Shown here in pieces: positions 8,179 through 17,013 of a stretch of 64,000 nucleotides of DNA. The position numbers were made by a program, and so were the translations under genes. Source of the DNA: JAHRAW01 sp965212085 (GTDB lineage Bacteria; Pseudomonadota; Gammaproteobacteria; Arenicellales; Poriferihabitantaceae); assembly GCA_965212085.1 (NCBI GenBank), contig OZ243042.1:1922001-1986000 (forward strand), in the 5' to 3' direction. Within the stretch, counting starts at the first letter, position 1; every line of letters begins with the position of its first letter. The notes beneath the pieces were generated by a model. It was not told the DNA's origin. It did not search any database and worked only from the letters and a program-made list of their open reading frames with translations.

Positions 8179-8823
8179 ATGAATCAGGTTGGCGGAAAAT
8201 CCGTGCTGAGAAAACGCCTGCGGCGGCGGCGCAACGCGCTCGAGCGGGGTGCTCAGGCGCGCGCCGCCGTGGATTTGGCGGCGCGGCTGCAAGCGTTGCC
8301 GGCGTTTCGGCGCAGCGAGCGCATCGCCTTGTATGTGGCCAACGACGGCGAGATTGACCCCGCCGGGGTCGTGGCGTGGAGCCTTGAACACGGCAAGCGG
8401 TGCTACGCGCCGGTAATCGTGGGTGGCGAACCAAATCGGAACCGGAACCGGAACCGGCTGCGCTTTGCCGAGATTACGGCGCGCACGGTTTTTCAGAGCA
8501 ACCGGTTTGGCATCGCCGAGCCCGCGGTGGCCGCCGCGCAACTGATTGACGCCCGCGAACTGGATTTGGTGCTGTTGCCGCTGGTGGGATTCGACGGTTG
8601 CGGCAACCGTATCGGCATGGGCGGGGGGTTTTATGACGCGACCTTCGCGTTCAAGAAAACCAGCCCGCGGAGTTTGCCGAAACTGGTCGGGCTGGCATTT
8701 GAAATTCAGCGGGTCGAGAACATCGCCGCCGACAACTGGGATATTCCGATATCCGCGGTGGTCACGGAGCGGCGTATTTACCAGTGTACCGATGATGAAG
8801 CGCAACGCGGAGGAGGCCAATAA
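8179..8823 (+). CDS. ygfA: 5-formyltetrahydrofolate cyclo-ligase
   Basis: This ATP-dependent enzyme converts 5-formyl-THF to 5,10-methenyl-THF, returning stored folate to the C1 pool. The 214-residue product contains the family motif GMGGGFYD (bases about 8617-8640) and the basic N-terminal segment LRKRLRRRRNAL. ATG 8179 is preferred; an in-frame TTG at 8143 would overlap the end of the 6S RNA. A hexamer microsatellite (8437-8457) adds an alternating Arg-Asn stretch in a surface loop. The 6S RNA-ygfA order matches other gammaproteobacteria, where ygfA is co-transcribed with ssrS. Confidence 0.88.
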   Translation: MNQVGGKSVLRKRLRRRRNALERGAQARAAVDLAARLQALPAFRRSERIALYVANDGEIDPAGVVAWSLEHGKRCYAPVIVGGEPNRNRNRNRLRFAEITARTVFQSNRFGIAEPAVAAAQLIDARELDLVLLPLVGFDGCGNRIGMGGGFYDATFAFKKTSPRSLPKLVGLAFEIQRVENIAADNWDIPISAVVTERRIYQCTDDEAQRGGGQ

Positions 8824-8829
8824 GGTACG

Positions 8830-9288
8830 ATGCAATACTGGCTGATGAAAAGCGAGCCAAACGAGTTTTCCATTGACGACCTGGCGCGGGTCGGGGTCGA
8901 GCCCTGGGACGGCGTGCGCAATTATCAGGCGCGCAATTTCATGCGCGATCAAATGAAGGCCGGCGAGCGGGCGTTTTTTTATCATTCCAGTTGCAAGACG
9001 CCGGCGATTGTCGGCGTTATGGAAATCAAAGGCCCCGCCTATCCCGACCCCACCGCCTTTGACCCCGAAGATTCGCACTATGATCCGAAGAGCGACGCCG
9101 CCAATCCAACCTGGATGCTGGTGGACGTCAAGTTTCTCGACAAATTCACAACCCCGCTCACCCTGGAACGACTGAAACGGGAGCCGGCGCTGGCCGATAT
9201 GCGATTGCTCAAGCGCGGCAACCGGCTGTCGGTGTTTCCGGTTGAGCGCAAACACTGGGATTACATTATGGAGATGACCGCACCATGA
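8830..9288 (+). CDS. EVE domain-containing protein (ThyN1 family)
   Basis: This 152-residue single-domain protein matches the EVE/PUA-like family: MQYWLMKSEPNEFSIDDL at the N-terminus, WDGVRNYQARNFMRDQMK, then FFYHSSC. EVE domains bind modified bases in DNA or RNA. The stand-alone bacterial form, often found near ygfA or zapA, has no settled substrate. A gaggagg at about 8811-8817 in the end of ygfA serves as ribosome-binding site, and the stop overlaps the next gene's start by 4 nt (ATGA), so it is translated as part of an operon. Confidence 0.88.
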   Translation: MQYWLMKSEPNEFSIDDLARVGVEPWDGVRNYQARNFMRDQMKAGERAFFYHSSCKTPAIVGVMEIKGPAYPDPTAFDPEDSHYDPKSDAANPTWMLVDVKFLDKFTTPLTLERLKREPALADMRLLKRGNRLSVFPVERKHWDYIMEMTAP

Positions 9289-9914
9289 AAATTAACTGCA
9301 CGAAAATCAACTACGCAAAAATCAACTACGCAAGACTTGTCGTTATGATGATGTTTTCAGTCGCGGTGGGAACACTCGCCCCGCCGCTCCACAGCCAAAC
9401 CAACGGGGGCCAAACCATGCTCAGGATGTCCACCACGCTGGGTGAGATCGAAATCGAACTCGACCCGAAAGCGGCGCCGATCAGCGTCCGCAACTTCATT
9501 GAATACGTCGAGTCGGGGTACTTCGACAACCTGATTTTCCACCGCGTAATCCCCGGTTTTATGATCCAGGGCGGCGGTTTCACCAGCGATATGGAGCAGC
9601 GTCCGCCCCGCGCCGCCATTGAAAACGAAGCCGATAACGGCTTGAAAAACCGCGCCGGAACGCTGGCCATGGCGCGCACATCCAACCCGAATTCGGCCAC
9701 CTCGCAGTTTTTCATCAACCTCGTGGACAACGCCTTTCTCGACCATACCGCCAAAACCGCCCAGGGCTGGGGCTACGCGGTGCTCGGCAAGGTGGTGAGC
9801 GGTATGGATGTGGTGGAAAAAATTGGCGCGGTGCCGACCGGGCAAGTGGGGGCGTTCGGCGATGTGCCGACAACGCCCGTGGTGATTACCAAGGCCGAGA
9901 TGCTGGCGCAGTAG
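9285..9914 (+). CDS. ppiA: Periplasmic peptidyl-prolyl cis-trans isomerase, cyclophilin type
   Basis: This 209-residue cyclophilin accelerates proline isomerisation during protein folding. The core shows NLIFHRVIPGFMIQGGG, the NSATSQFFINL segment and LDHTAKTAQGWGYAVLGKVV. A hydrophobic export signal (RLVVMMMFSVAVGTLAPPLHSQ region, about residues 17-38) places it in the periplasm. The N-terminus before the signal is built of three 15-nt tandem units (9288-9332) encoding KIN-CT, KIN-YA, KIN-YA. That is an unusual extension of the positively charged n-region. It is translationally coupled to the EVE gene. Confidence 0.87.
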   Translation: MKINCTKINYAKINYARLVVMMMFSVAVGTLAPPLHSQTNGGQTMLRMSTTLGEIEIELDPKAAPISVRNFIEYVESGYFDNLIFHRVIPGFMIQGGGFTSDMEQRPPRAAIENEADNGLKNRAGTLAMARTSNPNSATSQFFINLVDNAFLDHTAKTAQGWGYAVLGKVVSGMDVVEKIGAVPTGQVGAFGDVPTTPVVITKAEMLAQ

Positions 9915-10089
9915 GCCGGCAAGGCCCCGCACAATGCTCCGCGCGGCGCTTTATTTTTTCCCGGCGAGGGGGTACACTTGCCGTCCGTGCCGGCACCGGG
10001 GCGAAGATCGCACAAAGATCGCCAACCTCCGGGGCCGGCTTATTATGTTTGTTCATAACCATTACCAACGATCACTGATGAGGAAAAAA

Positions 10090-11103
10090 ATGAAGATTCA
10101 CAAGATTGCCAAGACTACTGTGCTTGGTTTGGCTCTGCTGCTCAGCACCAACGTCGCCGTGGCGAAATGTGGTGACGTCCAGCTCGCATCCATGAACTGG
10201 GCTTCGGCTGAGTTTATGGCCAGCGTTGACAAGCTCGTTCTCGAAGCCGGTTACGGCTGCAACGTCGAAGTGGTTCCCGGCGCGACCGAGACGACTTTCG
10301 CTTCAATGAACGACAAAGGCTCGCCGGATATTGCCCCCGAGTTGTGGGCGAATGCTTTTATTGACGCCCTCGACAAGGCGATAGCCGAAGGCCGCCTGAT
10401 CACCGCCAACCCCGCGCCGGTCGCCGGGCTGGGCGAAGGCTGGTGGATTACGCCGGCCACCGCCAAAAGGCACCCGGACCTGAAAAACGTCCTTGACGTA
10501 CTGGAACGCCCGGACCTGTTCCCGGATGCCGAAGATCCTTCCAAAGGCGCGTTCATTACCTGCCCCGCCGGTTGGGGCTGCCAGTTGGCCAACGCCAATC
10601 TTTTCCGCGCTTTTGAGATGGAAAAGAAAGGCTGGAAACTGGTTGACCCCGGTTCCGCCGCCGGCCTTGACGGCTCAATGACCAAGGCCGTTGAACGCGA
10701 TCAGAACTGGTTTGGTTATTACTGGACGCCGACCGCCATGATCGGCAAGCACAAGATGATCAAACTTGATTACGGCGTGCCGTTCGGCGGCAAAGAAAAC
10801 TGGGACGGCTGCATCGCGCTGGCCGAGCAGGAATGTGCCGACCCAAAGCCGTCCTCGTGGACGGTGTCCCAGGTGTATTCGGTGGTTACCGATGACTTCA
10901 AGAAAAAGGCCGGCAACGACGTCCTTGACTATCTGGGAAAACGCACCTACCCCGGCGAGGTTATGAACAGCATACTGGTTTATATGGGCGAAAACCAGGC
11001 CGGCGGCGATGACGCGGCGGTGGAATTTTTCACCAAGCACGAAAACGTCTGGTCAACGTGGGTCAGCAAAGACACCGCCAAAAAAATCAAGGCCAGTTTG
11101 TAA
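10090..11103 (+). CDS. proX: Glycine betaine/proline ABC transporter substrate-binding protein (system 1)
   Basis: This 337-residue periplasmic protein of the OpuAC/ProX family captures betaine-type solutes for the permease encoded next. The start is ATG 10090, because GAGG lies 6 nt upstream and the protein then begins with a clean signal peptide (KTTVLGLALLLSTNVAVA). The binding domain contains LASMNWASAEF, PELWANAF and WFGYYWTPTAMIGKH; aromatic residues in these segments usually form the cation-pi cage. Six cysteines in GYGC, CPAGWGC and DGC-EQEC segments may form disulfides. It is the first gene of a proX-proW-proV operon. Confidence 0.9.
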   Translation: MKIHKIAKTTVLGLALLLSTNVAVAKCGDVQLASMNWASAEFMASVDKLVLEAGYGCNVEVVPGATETTFASMNDKGSPDIAPELWANAFIDALDKAIAEGRLITANPAPVAGLGEGWWITPATAKRHPDLKNVLDVLERPDLFPDAEDPSKGAFITCPAGWGCQLANANLFRAFEMEKKGWKLVDPGSAAGLDGSMTKAVERDQNWFGYYWTPTAMIGKHKMIKLDYGVPFGGKENWDGCIALAEQECADPKPSSWTVSQVYSVVTDDFKKKAGNDVLDYLGKRTYPGEVMNSILVYMGENQAGGDDAAVEFFTKHENVWSTWVSKDTAKKIKASL

Positions 11104-11110
11104 TCTCCGT

Positions 11111-11135
11111 AATGACGCTGTCGTAAGTCATTTTT
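11111..11135 (+). terminator. Weak hairpin plus T-run after proX
   Basis: AATGAC (11111-11116) pairs with GTCATT (11127-11132), followed by a short T-run. It could let part of the transcripts stop after proX, giving more binding protein than permease. The stem is only 6 bp. Confidence 0.35.
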
Positions 11136-11256
11136 CATTGCGCGCTCGAATCGCCCGCGAGCGGTTCGGGCGCGCCGTTTGTATCCGGCGGTATCCGGCG
11201 GATGGTTACCATAACCGTTTAGTTTTTAACCGGCATTTTCATCAACGGGCCTGAAC

Positions 11257-12147
11257 ATGAATTTTTTAACCGAATTCCCCGCCATGGGGAAACAGAACCT
11301 GCGCGACCTCAAAAAGAGCATTGATTCCGGTTTTCGCGATTTCTCGCGTGAATTCGGCGAGGCGCTGGAAAATTTTTTCGGGCCGCTGCTGAAATTTCTG
11401 GTGTGGCTGGAAAAACTACTGATTGCCGCGCCGTGGCCGGTCATTATTTTGATCGTGGCGGTTCTTGCGTGGTTCGGCTCGCGCAACCTCAAAATCGTTA
11501 TCGGTAGCGTGCTGTCGTTTGTCGCCATCGGCTACTTCGGCATGTGGAAGGACACCATGTCCACCCTCGCGATTATTTCGGTCGCCACCATCGTCTGTAT
11601 TTCAATGGGCATTCCCCTGGGCATATTGATGGCGCGCTCCGACCGCGCCCAGGCGTTGGTCACGCCGGTGCTGGATGTCATGCAGACCATCCCGGCGTTC
11701 GTCTATCTGATACCGGTGGTCATGCTGCTCGGCATCGGCAAGGTGCCGGGCCTCATCGCGGTTTGCATCTACGCCATGCCGCCGATTGTGCGCCTGACCA
11801 ATCTCGGCATCCGGCTGGTGGAAAAAGAAGCGCTGGAAGCCGCCGACGCCTTCGGCGCGAACTACAAACAAAGATTGTTCGGGGTTCAGATCCCGCTGGC
11901 GCTGCCCAACATTTTCGCCGGCGTCAACCAGACCATCATGATGGCGCTGTCGATGGTGGTGATCGCGTCCATGATCGGGGTCGCCGGGCTCGGCGTTCCG
12001 GTGCTGCGCTCGATTTCCAACCAGTACCTGGCCCTCGGCCTGATGAACGGCCTCGCCATCGTTGCGCTGGCCATCATCTTTGACCGCGTCTCCCAAGAGT
12101 ACGGCGCGCGCCTGCAAAAACACCGCCAGGGCCTGCACCATGACTGA
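11257..12147 (+). CDS. proW: Glycine betaine/proline ABC transporter permease (system 1)
   Basis: This 296-residue inner-membrane permease of the ProW family has a long amphipathic N-terminal segment (about residues 1-55) before the first membrane span. Its BPD_transp_1 domain carries TPVLDVMQTIPAFVYLIP and the coupling (EAA) loop EALEAADAFGANYKQRLFGVQIPLALPNIFAG. It partners with proX and proV. The gap after proX is 153 nt; the 3' end overlaps proV by 8 nt. Confidence 0.92.
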   Translation: MNFLTEFPAMGKQNLRDLKKSIDSGFRDFSREFGEALENFFGPLLKFLVWLEKLLIAAPWPVIILIVAVLAWFGSRNLKIVIGSVLSFVAIGYFGMWKDTMSTLAIISVATIVCISMGIPLGILMARSDRAQALVTPVLDVMQTIPAFVYLIPVVMLLGIGKVPGLIAVCIYAMPPIVRLTNLGIRLVEKEALEAADAFGANYKQRLFGVQIPLALPNIFAGVNQTIMMALSMVVIASMIGVAGLGVPVLRSISNQYLALGLMNGLAIVALAIIFDRVSQEYGARLQKHRQGLHHD

Positions 12148-13189
12148 TGCCAAAATAAAAATACAAAGCCTCTACAAAATTTTCGGCACCCGCCCGCAGT
12201 CGGCCCTCGCCCACGTCCGCGATGGCATATCCAAGCAGGACCTGCTGGAGAAGCACCACCACGTCCTCGGCCTCAAGGACATCAACATAGACATTCCGGC
12301 GCGCGGCATCTCGGTCATCATGGGGCTTTCCGGTTCCGGCAAATCCACCCTGATTCGCCACATCAACCGCCTGATCGAACCCACCTCCGGCAAGATCGTG
12401 GTGGACGGCCAGGACGTGCTCGCCATGTCCAAGGATGAGTTGATCGAGTTCCGGCGTCATCAGGCGTCCATGGTGTTCCAGAAGTTCGGGTTGCACGTCC
12501 ACCGCACGGTCGCCGAAAACGTCGCCTACGGCCTTTCCATCCAGGGGATTCCGGTGGAGCAGGCCAAAGAACAAAGCCACAAGTGGATTGACCGAGTCGG
12601 CCTCGCGGGTTTTGAGAAGCACTATCCGTCGCAGTTGTCCGGGGGCATGCAGCAGCGCGTCGGCCTCGCCAGGGCGCTCGCCACCGACGCCGAAATTCTG
12701 CTCATGGACGAAGCCTTCTCGGCCCTCGACCCCCTGATTCGCGCCGACATGCAGGGCGTGCTGCTGGGCCTCCAGGAAGAGTTGCACAAGACCATCGTCT
12801 TCATCACCCACGACCTCGACGAAGCCCTGCGAATCGGCGACCGCATCGCCATCCTGCGCGACGGCGCGGTCATTCAGCAAGGCAACCCCCAGGAAATCAT
12901 CCTGCATCCCGCGGACGAATACATCTTCGATTTCGTCAAGGACATCAACCGCGCGCGGGTCATCGAAGTCAAATCGGTCATGACCCCCGGCGAAACCGTC
13001 CCCGGCCCCGAGTTTCGCCACGACGTGGTGCTCGAAGAAGCCCTCCAGGAAGTAGTCCGCGCCGACACCCGCGCCGGAAACGTCGTCAACGACACCGGCC
13101 AAGTACTCGGCAGCATCCACATAGACCAAATCATCGCCGGCATCGCCCGCCCCCGTGTGGAAGGCGACGGGGAAGGGAAGTATAAATAA
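12140..13189 (+). CDS. proV: Glycine betaine/proline ABC transporter ATP-binding protein (system 1)
   Basis: This 349-residue ATPase powers the betaine importer. It has Walker A GLSGSGKST (62-70), signature LSGGMQQR (166-173), Walker B ILLMDE (186-191) and an H-loop in FITHDLDEA. The N-terminal helix-containing extension before the ABC core is typical of ProV/OpuAA. The C-terminal regulatory part is short for a CBS pair. I chose ATG 12140, which overlaps the end of proW, over in-frame starts inside proW. Confidence 0.93.
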   Translation: MTDAKIKIQSLYKIFGTRPQSALAHVRDGISKQDLLEKHHHVLGLKDINIDIPARGISVIMGLSGSGKSTLIRHINRLIEPTSGKIVVDGQDVLAMSKDELIEFRRHQASMVFQKFGLHVHRTVAENVAYGLSIQGIPVEQAKEQSHKWIDRVGLAGFEKHYPSQLSGGMQQRVGLARALATDAEILLMDEAFSALDPLIRADMQGVLLGLQEELHKTIVFITHDLDEALRIGDRIAILRDGAVIQQGNPQEIILHPADEYIFDFVKDINRARVIEVKSVMTPGETVPGPEFRHDVVLEEALQEVVRADTRAGNVVNDTGQVLGSIHIDQIIAGIARPRVEGDGEGKYK

Positions 13190-13208
13190 AGCCGGGGCGG
13201 TTTTGACG

Positions 13209-13282
13209 CTGGATTCCCGAGTACGCAAGTGTCCGTAAGCCGCTTGCGCGGCAACGGACACTAACGCTCGGGAATGACGGCA
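13209..13282 (+). repeat. Repeat family A, copy A1
   Basis: 74 bp bounded by ctggattcccga and tcgggaatgacgg. The interior pairs agtgtccgt with acggacact, so the whole copy folds into one hairpin. Confidence 0.85.
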
Positions 13283-13336
13283 GCGTTGTTGTTACGCTCT
13301 CGGTGTTATGCCCGCAAAGTACAAATCTCCCTCGGT

Positions 13337-13404
13337 GTCATTCCCGAACGATAGAAAAATAGGGAGCGTTAGCGACCATATTTTTCATCGTATCGGGAAT
13401 CCAG
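13337..13404 (+). repeat. Repeat family B, copy B2
   Basis: 68 bp bounded by gtcattcccga and tcgggaatccag. The interior is an imperfect palindrome (acgatagaaaaata against tatttttcatcgt). It is joined without a gap to C3. Confidence 0.88.
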
Positions 13405-13540
13405 TTTTTTTGGTTCGGCGCCAGCCGGACTGTCGCGCACAGGGATGTGCGCGCGGCGCTGGAAACAGGGGTTTCCCCGCGCCGCACAGGGGGGCGTGGG
13501 GGGTCTCCCCCCCCACAATGCGCGTCACGCGCACCCGCGC
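13405..13540 (+). repeat. Repeat family C, copy C3
   Basis: T-tract, ttcggcgccagccggactgtc, then the gcgcacagggatgtgcgc hairpin, a ggcgctggaaacaggggtttccccgcgcc-type palindrome, ggggtctcccc and gcgcgtcacgcgc. With A1 and B2 it fills the proV-miaB gap; no gene is seen there. Confidence 0.85.
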
Positions 13541-13613
13541 CTCATACACAAAATTAGCGCCCACCGTCATCGGACGCCTCGGCCCCGGTGCGATTTCCCC
13601 CCCGAAATCGGTG

Positions 13614-13619
13614 TACAAT
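13614..13619 (+). promoter_or_regulatory. Candidate -10 box for leaderless miaB mRNA
   Basis: TACAAT ends 7 nt before the miaB ATG, which places the expected transcription start at or next to the A of the start codon. No Shine-Dalgarno sequence precedes the ATG. Confidence 0.45.
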
Positions 13620-13626
13620 TCCCGCG

Positions 13627-15069
13627 ATGAGCCTTCCGGTCAAATCTGCCGTGACGCGCAAACTGCACGTCAAAACCTTCGGCTGCCAGATGAACGAATA
13701 CGATTCGTCGCGCATGGCCGACCTGTTGCACGCCAGTCACGGCTACGAGACCACCGAGGATCCCGCCGAGGCTGACCTGATGTTGCTGAACACTTGCTCG
13801 GTCCGGGAAAAGGCCCAGGAAAAGGTGTTTTCCCAACTCGGGCAGTGGCGGCGGATCAAGGCGCGCAAGCCGGGTTTGGTGATCGGCGTGGGGGGTTGCG
13901 TGGCCAGCCAGGAGGGGGAGATGATCCTGCGGCGGGCGTCCTGCGTGGACCTGGTTTTCGGGCCACAAACCCTGCACCGGCTGCCGGCGATGCTCGACCG
14001 GGTGCTGGAACAGCGGGGCGGGCCGGTCGGGCGGGGCAGGGCGGCGGCGGTGGACGTCAGTTTTCCGGAAATCGAGAAGTTCGACTGTCTGCCGCCCCCC
14101 GGCCTCGTAGGTGGCGGCGTCAAGGCATTCGTTTCGATCATGGAGGGGTGCAGCAAGTATTGTTCCTTCTGCGTGGTGCCGTACACCCGCGGCACCGAGT
14201 TCAGCCGCCCGTTCGACGACGTCATCGCCGAGGTGTACGGCCTCGCCCAACGGGGCGTGCGCGAGGTTACGCTGCTCGGGCAGAACGTCAACGGCTACCG
14301 CGGCGCGGCCCACGACGGCGGGGTGGTGGAATTCGCCGACCTGCTGCGCTACGTGGCCGCCATTGACGGCATTGACCGGATTCGCTACACCACTTCCCAC
14401 CCCCTCGACTTCACCGACGAACTGGCGCGCGCCTACGCGGAAATTCCCGAACTGGCCGGCCACCTGCACCTGCCGGTGCAAAGCGGTTCCGAGCGGATTT
14501 TGCGGTTGATGAAGCGCGGCTACAACGCCGCCGGCTACCTCGGCTGGATCGCCAAAATCCGCGCCAGCCGGCCGGATATTTCGATATCTTCGGATTTCAT
14601 CATCGGCTTTCCCGGCGAGCGAGACGCCGACTTCGCCGCCACCATGGACTTGATCGAACGCGTCGGCTACGACCAGTCGTTCAGTTTCATCTACAGCCCG
14701 CGCCCCGGAACGCCGGCGGCGCGGCTGCCCGATGACGTGCCGATGGCGGTGAAAAAGGAGCGCCTGCGGGTGTTGCAGGCGCGCATCGGCGAGATGGCGG
14801 CGGCCATCGGCGCGTCCATGGTGGGCGGCGAGCAGCGGGTGCTGGTGGAGGGGCCTTCGCGCAAGGACCCGGCGCAAATGGCGGGCCGCACCGAAAACAA
14901 CCGGGTGGTCAATTTCGACGCCCCGGCGGATTTGAGCGGGGCGTTCGTTACGCTCCGAATCACCGAAGCGTTGCCCAATTCTTTGCGCGGCGTGTTGTCC
15001 ACGCCGCCGGCGTCCATGCAGAAGATGCAAAAAATCGAAACCAGGGTTGCCCGGCCCCGCGCTGAATAA
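13627..15069 (+). CDS. miaB: tRNA-2-methylthio-N6-dimethylallyladenosine synthase
   Basis: This radical-SAM methylthiotransferase turns i6A37 into ms2i6A37 in tRNAs that read UNN codons. The 480-residue protein has three N-terminal cysteines for the auxiliary [4Fe-4S] cluster (C20 in FGCQMNEYDS, C57 in LLNTCSV, C91 in VGGC). The radical-SAM motif is CSKYCSFC (C175, C179, C182), and a C-terminal TRAM domain follows. ATG 13627 is the start because the conserved KTFGCQMN follows within 20 residues. No ribosome-binding site is visible. Genes ybeZ, ybeY and lnt follow as in many gammaproteobacteria. Confidence 0.94.
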   Translation: MSLPVKSAVTRKLHVKTFGCQMNEYDSSRMADLLHASHGYETTEDPAEADLMLLNTCSVREKAQEKVFSQLGQWRRIKARKPGLVIGVGGCVASQEGEMILRRASCVDLVFGPQTLHRLPAMLDRVLEQRGGPVGRGRAAAVDVSFPEIEKFDCLPPPGLVGGGVKAFVSIMEGCSKYCSFCVVPYTRGTEFSRPFDDVIAEVYGLAQRGVREVTLLGQNVNGYRGAAHDGGVVEFADLLRYVAAIDGIDRIRYTTSHPLDFTDELARAYAEIPELAGHLHLPVQSGSERILRLMKRGYNAAGYLGWIAKIRASRPDISISSDFIIGFPGERDADFAATMDLIERVGYDQSFSFIYSPRPGTPAARLPDDVPMAVKKERLRVLQARIGEMAAAIGASMVGGEQRVLVEGPSRKDPAQMAGRTENNRVVNFDAPADLSGAFVTLRITEALPNSLRGVLSTPPASMQKMQKIETRVARPRAE

Positions 15070-15079
15070 CCGAGCCGAT

Positions 15080-16072
15080 TTGAACAAAGCCGCGAACAAA
15101 GCGCTTCTGTTCCAGTTGCTGCCCGCCGAGAACGAGCGGTTGTCCCGGGTTTGCGGGGCACTCGACGCGCACCTCCGGCAAATCGAAAACCGCCTGGAGG
15201 TCAAAATATCCCAGCGCCACAACGCGTTCAGCGTTACCGGGGCGAACCACCGGGCGGCCCAAACCGAATCCGTCATCCGGAGTTTATTTGAAATGACCAA
15301 ACACAAGGCCGGGCCGATCACCGGCGGCGACGTGCACCTGGAACTGGCGCGGGCCGGCGCTGACGCCAATACCAACGACAGCAACGACGCCGATGCCGGT
15401 GAGGAATCCGCCGAAGAGGTCGTGATCAAACTTCGCAAGCACCTGATTCGCGGCCAGAACCGGCGGCAGCGGGACTACCTGCGGCGCATCGCCGACAACG
15501 ACATCAACTTCGCCATCGGCCCGGCGGGCACCGGCAAGACCTACCTGGCGGTGGCGTGCGCGATTCAGGCGCTTTCCGAAGACCGCGTGGACCGCATACT
15601 GCTGGTGCGCCCGGCGGTGGAGGCCGGCGAGAAACTCGGATTTCTGCCCGGCAACATCGGCGAGAAAATAGACCCGTACCTGCGGCCCTTGTTTGACGCG
15701 CTCTACGAAATGCTCGGCTTCGACCGCGTCGGCCGCTTGATCGCCAGGGGCACCATCGAACTCGCGCCGCTCGCGTATATGCGCGGGCGAACCTTGAACG
15801 AATCGTTCGTGATTCTCGATGAGGCGCAGAACACCACGGTGGAGCAGATGAAAATGTTCCTGACCCGCATCGGCTTCGGCTCCAGGGCGATCGTGACCGG
15901 CGACGTCACCCAGGTGGATTTGCCCCGCGAGCAGGTCTCCGGGCTGAAGCACGCCGGGCAAGTGCTGGGCGGTATTGACGGCATCAGCTTCACGCGCTTC
16001 CTGCCCCAGGACGTGGTGCGCCACCCGCTGGTGCAGCGCATCGTCGAAGCCTACGAGGATTCCGGCGACTGA
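15080..16072 (+). CDS. ybeZ: PhoH-like ATPase
   Basis: This 330-residue P-loop protein of the PhoH family has Walker A GPAGTGKTYLA (about residues 147-157) and Walker B SFVILDEAQN. It is thought to act with YbeY in RNA and ribosome quality control. TTG 15080 is my preferred start. An in-frame TTG at 15047 would overlap miaB by 23 nt and cannot be excluded; neither has a strong ribosome-binding site. A low-complexity Asn/Asp/Ala stretch (about bases 15361-15400) separates the N-terminal part from the ATPase domain. The last base overlaps the ybeY start. Confidence 0.9.
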   Translation: MNKAANKALLFQLLPAENERLSRVCGALDAHLRQIENRLEVKISQRHNAFSVTGANHRAAQTESVIRSLFEMTKHKAGPITGGDVHLELARAGADANTNDSNDADAGEESAEEVVIKLRKHLIRGQNRRQRDYLRRIADNDINFAIGPAGTGKTYLAVACAIQALSEDRVDRILLVRPAVEAGEKLGFLPGNIGEKIDPYLRPLFDALYEMLGFDRVGRLIARGTIELAPLAYMRGRTLNESFVILDEAQNTTVEQMKMFLTRIGFGSRAIVTGDVTQVDLPREQVSGLKHAGQVLGGIDGISFTRFLPQDVVRHPLVQRIVEAYEDSGD

Positions 16073-16527
16073 TGCAACTGCCACTGCAACTGCAAGTCGC
16101 CTGTGCCACGGGTACCGGCCTTGAGATTCCCGGCCTCGACCAGGTGCGCGCCTGGGCGGCGGCGGCGTTGCAAAAAATCGAACACCCCGGCGGCGAACTG
16201 ACCGTGCGCGTGGTGGACCGCCACGAGATGGCCGGCCTCAACGCCCGCTACCGGGGCAAGCGCGGGCCCACCAACGTGTTGTCCTTTCCTTGCGAGGGGC
16301 TGGATGGGTTACCCCTGGCGGTTCTCGGCGACCTGGTAATTTGCGCACCGGTAGTGGCCGCTGAAGCCGAATCCGGGCGAACGCCGCTCATGGATCACTG
16401 GGCGCGCATGGTGATTCACGGCGTCCTGCACTTGTGCGGCTTCGACCACCAACGCCGGGCGGAAGCCGAGCAAATGGAGGCGCTGGAGCGGGGGATTCTG
16501 GCGGACCTGGGGATTTCATCGCCATGA
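16072..16527 (+). CDS. ybeY: Endoribonuclease / rRNA maturation factor YbeY
   Basis: This 151-residue metalloprotein matures 16S rRNA 3' ends and takes part in ribosome quality control. The zinc triad is seen in HGVLHLCGFDH (H116, H120, H126), and the conserved TNVLSFP segment lies at 67-73. The start codon overlaps the ybeZ stop by one base (TGATG), so the two are co-translated. Confidence 0.94.
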   Translation: MQLPLQLQVACATGTGLEIPGLDQVRAWAAAALQKIEHPGGELTVRVVDRHEMAGLNARYRGKRGPTNVLSFPCEGLDGLPLAVLGDLVICAPVVAAEAESGRTPLMDHWARMVIHGVLHLCGFDHQRRAEAEQMEALERGILADLGISSP

Positions 16528-16569
16528 AAAATTCAGTATCCGGTTTCGTTGGATGGGTGTTTGACCGGG

Positions 16570-16634
16570 TTGTTCGTATCATCCCTGATCCTCACCTTTC
16601 GGGCTCCGCGCGATTTTGCTCCCGACAAAATTGT
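16570..16634 (-). repeat. Repeat family D, copy D1
   Basis: About 65 bp made of three small hairpins (caattttg/caaaattg, agcccga/tcgggct, gtatca/tgatac in the other orientation). The second copy, D2, is at 47918-47981. Confidence 0.75.
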
Positions 16635-16676
16635 CCCGCCCCCGCTCAAGCCGTGGGCTTCGACAAGCAGCGCAGG

Positions 16677-16697
16677 CACAGGTCGCGACCTGTCCCT
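16677..16697. repeat. Palindromic repeat E, copy E1
   Basis: Palindrome acaggtcgcgacctgt with flanking bases; three copies in the window. Confidence 0.7.
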
Positions 16698-16742
16698 GCT
16701 ACCTGCAAATGCGGGCATGACACCGAGAACATGGCAACAACT

Positions 16743-16817
16743 CTGCCGTCATTCCCGAGCGTTAGTGTCCGTTGCCGCGTAGCGGCTTACGGACACTTGG
16801 CGCTCTCGGGAATCCAG
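16743..16817 (-). repeat. Repeat family A, copy A2
   Basis: Reverse-oriented copy with ends gtcattcccgag and ctcgggaatccag. The interior differs slightly from A1 (gccgcgtagcggc in place of gccgcgcaagcggc). Confidence 0.85.
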
Positions 16818-16844
16818 CGGCATACGGCCTACCGGCGGTATAAC

Positions 16845-16913
16845 CTGGATTCCCGAATAGCGATGAAAAATATGGTCGCTACGCTCCCTATTTTTCTATC
16901 GTTCGGGAATGAC
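16845..16913 (-). repeat. Repeat family B, copy B3
   Basis: Reverse-oriented copy, ctggattcccgaata to tcgttcgggaatgac. Confidence 0.85.
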
Positions 16914-16945
16914 GGCGAGGTGAGGCCGGAATCCAGCGTCCAATC

Positions 16946-16969
16946 GGGGACAGGTCGCAACCTGTCCCT
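16946..16969. repeat. Palindromic repeat E, copy E2
   Basis: Palindrome ggacaggtcgcaacctgtcc, with one mismatch in the centre relative to E1. Confidence 0.7.
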
Positions 16970-17013
16970 ACGCCGCAACCGCCGCCCTACGCCCCAAACC
17001 CCCGCCCTACGCC

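Noticed and set aside
13567..15438. 623-codon frame antisense to miaB and ybeZ; likewise 2439-4211 (fdsA), 19725-21140 (acnB) and 38191-40038 (ettA)
   Set aside because: All are mirror frames of clearly recognised genes and have biased, low-information composition.
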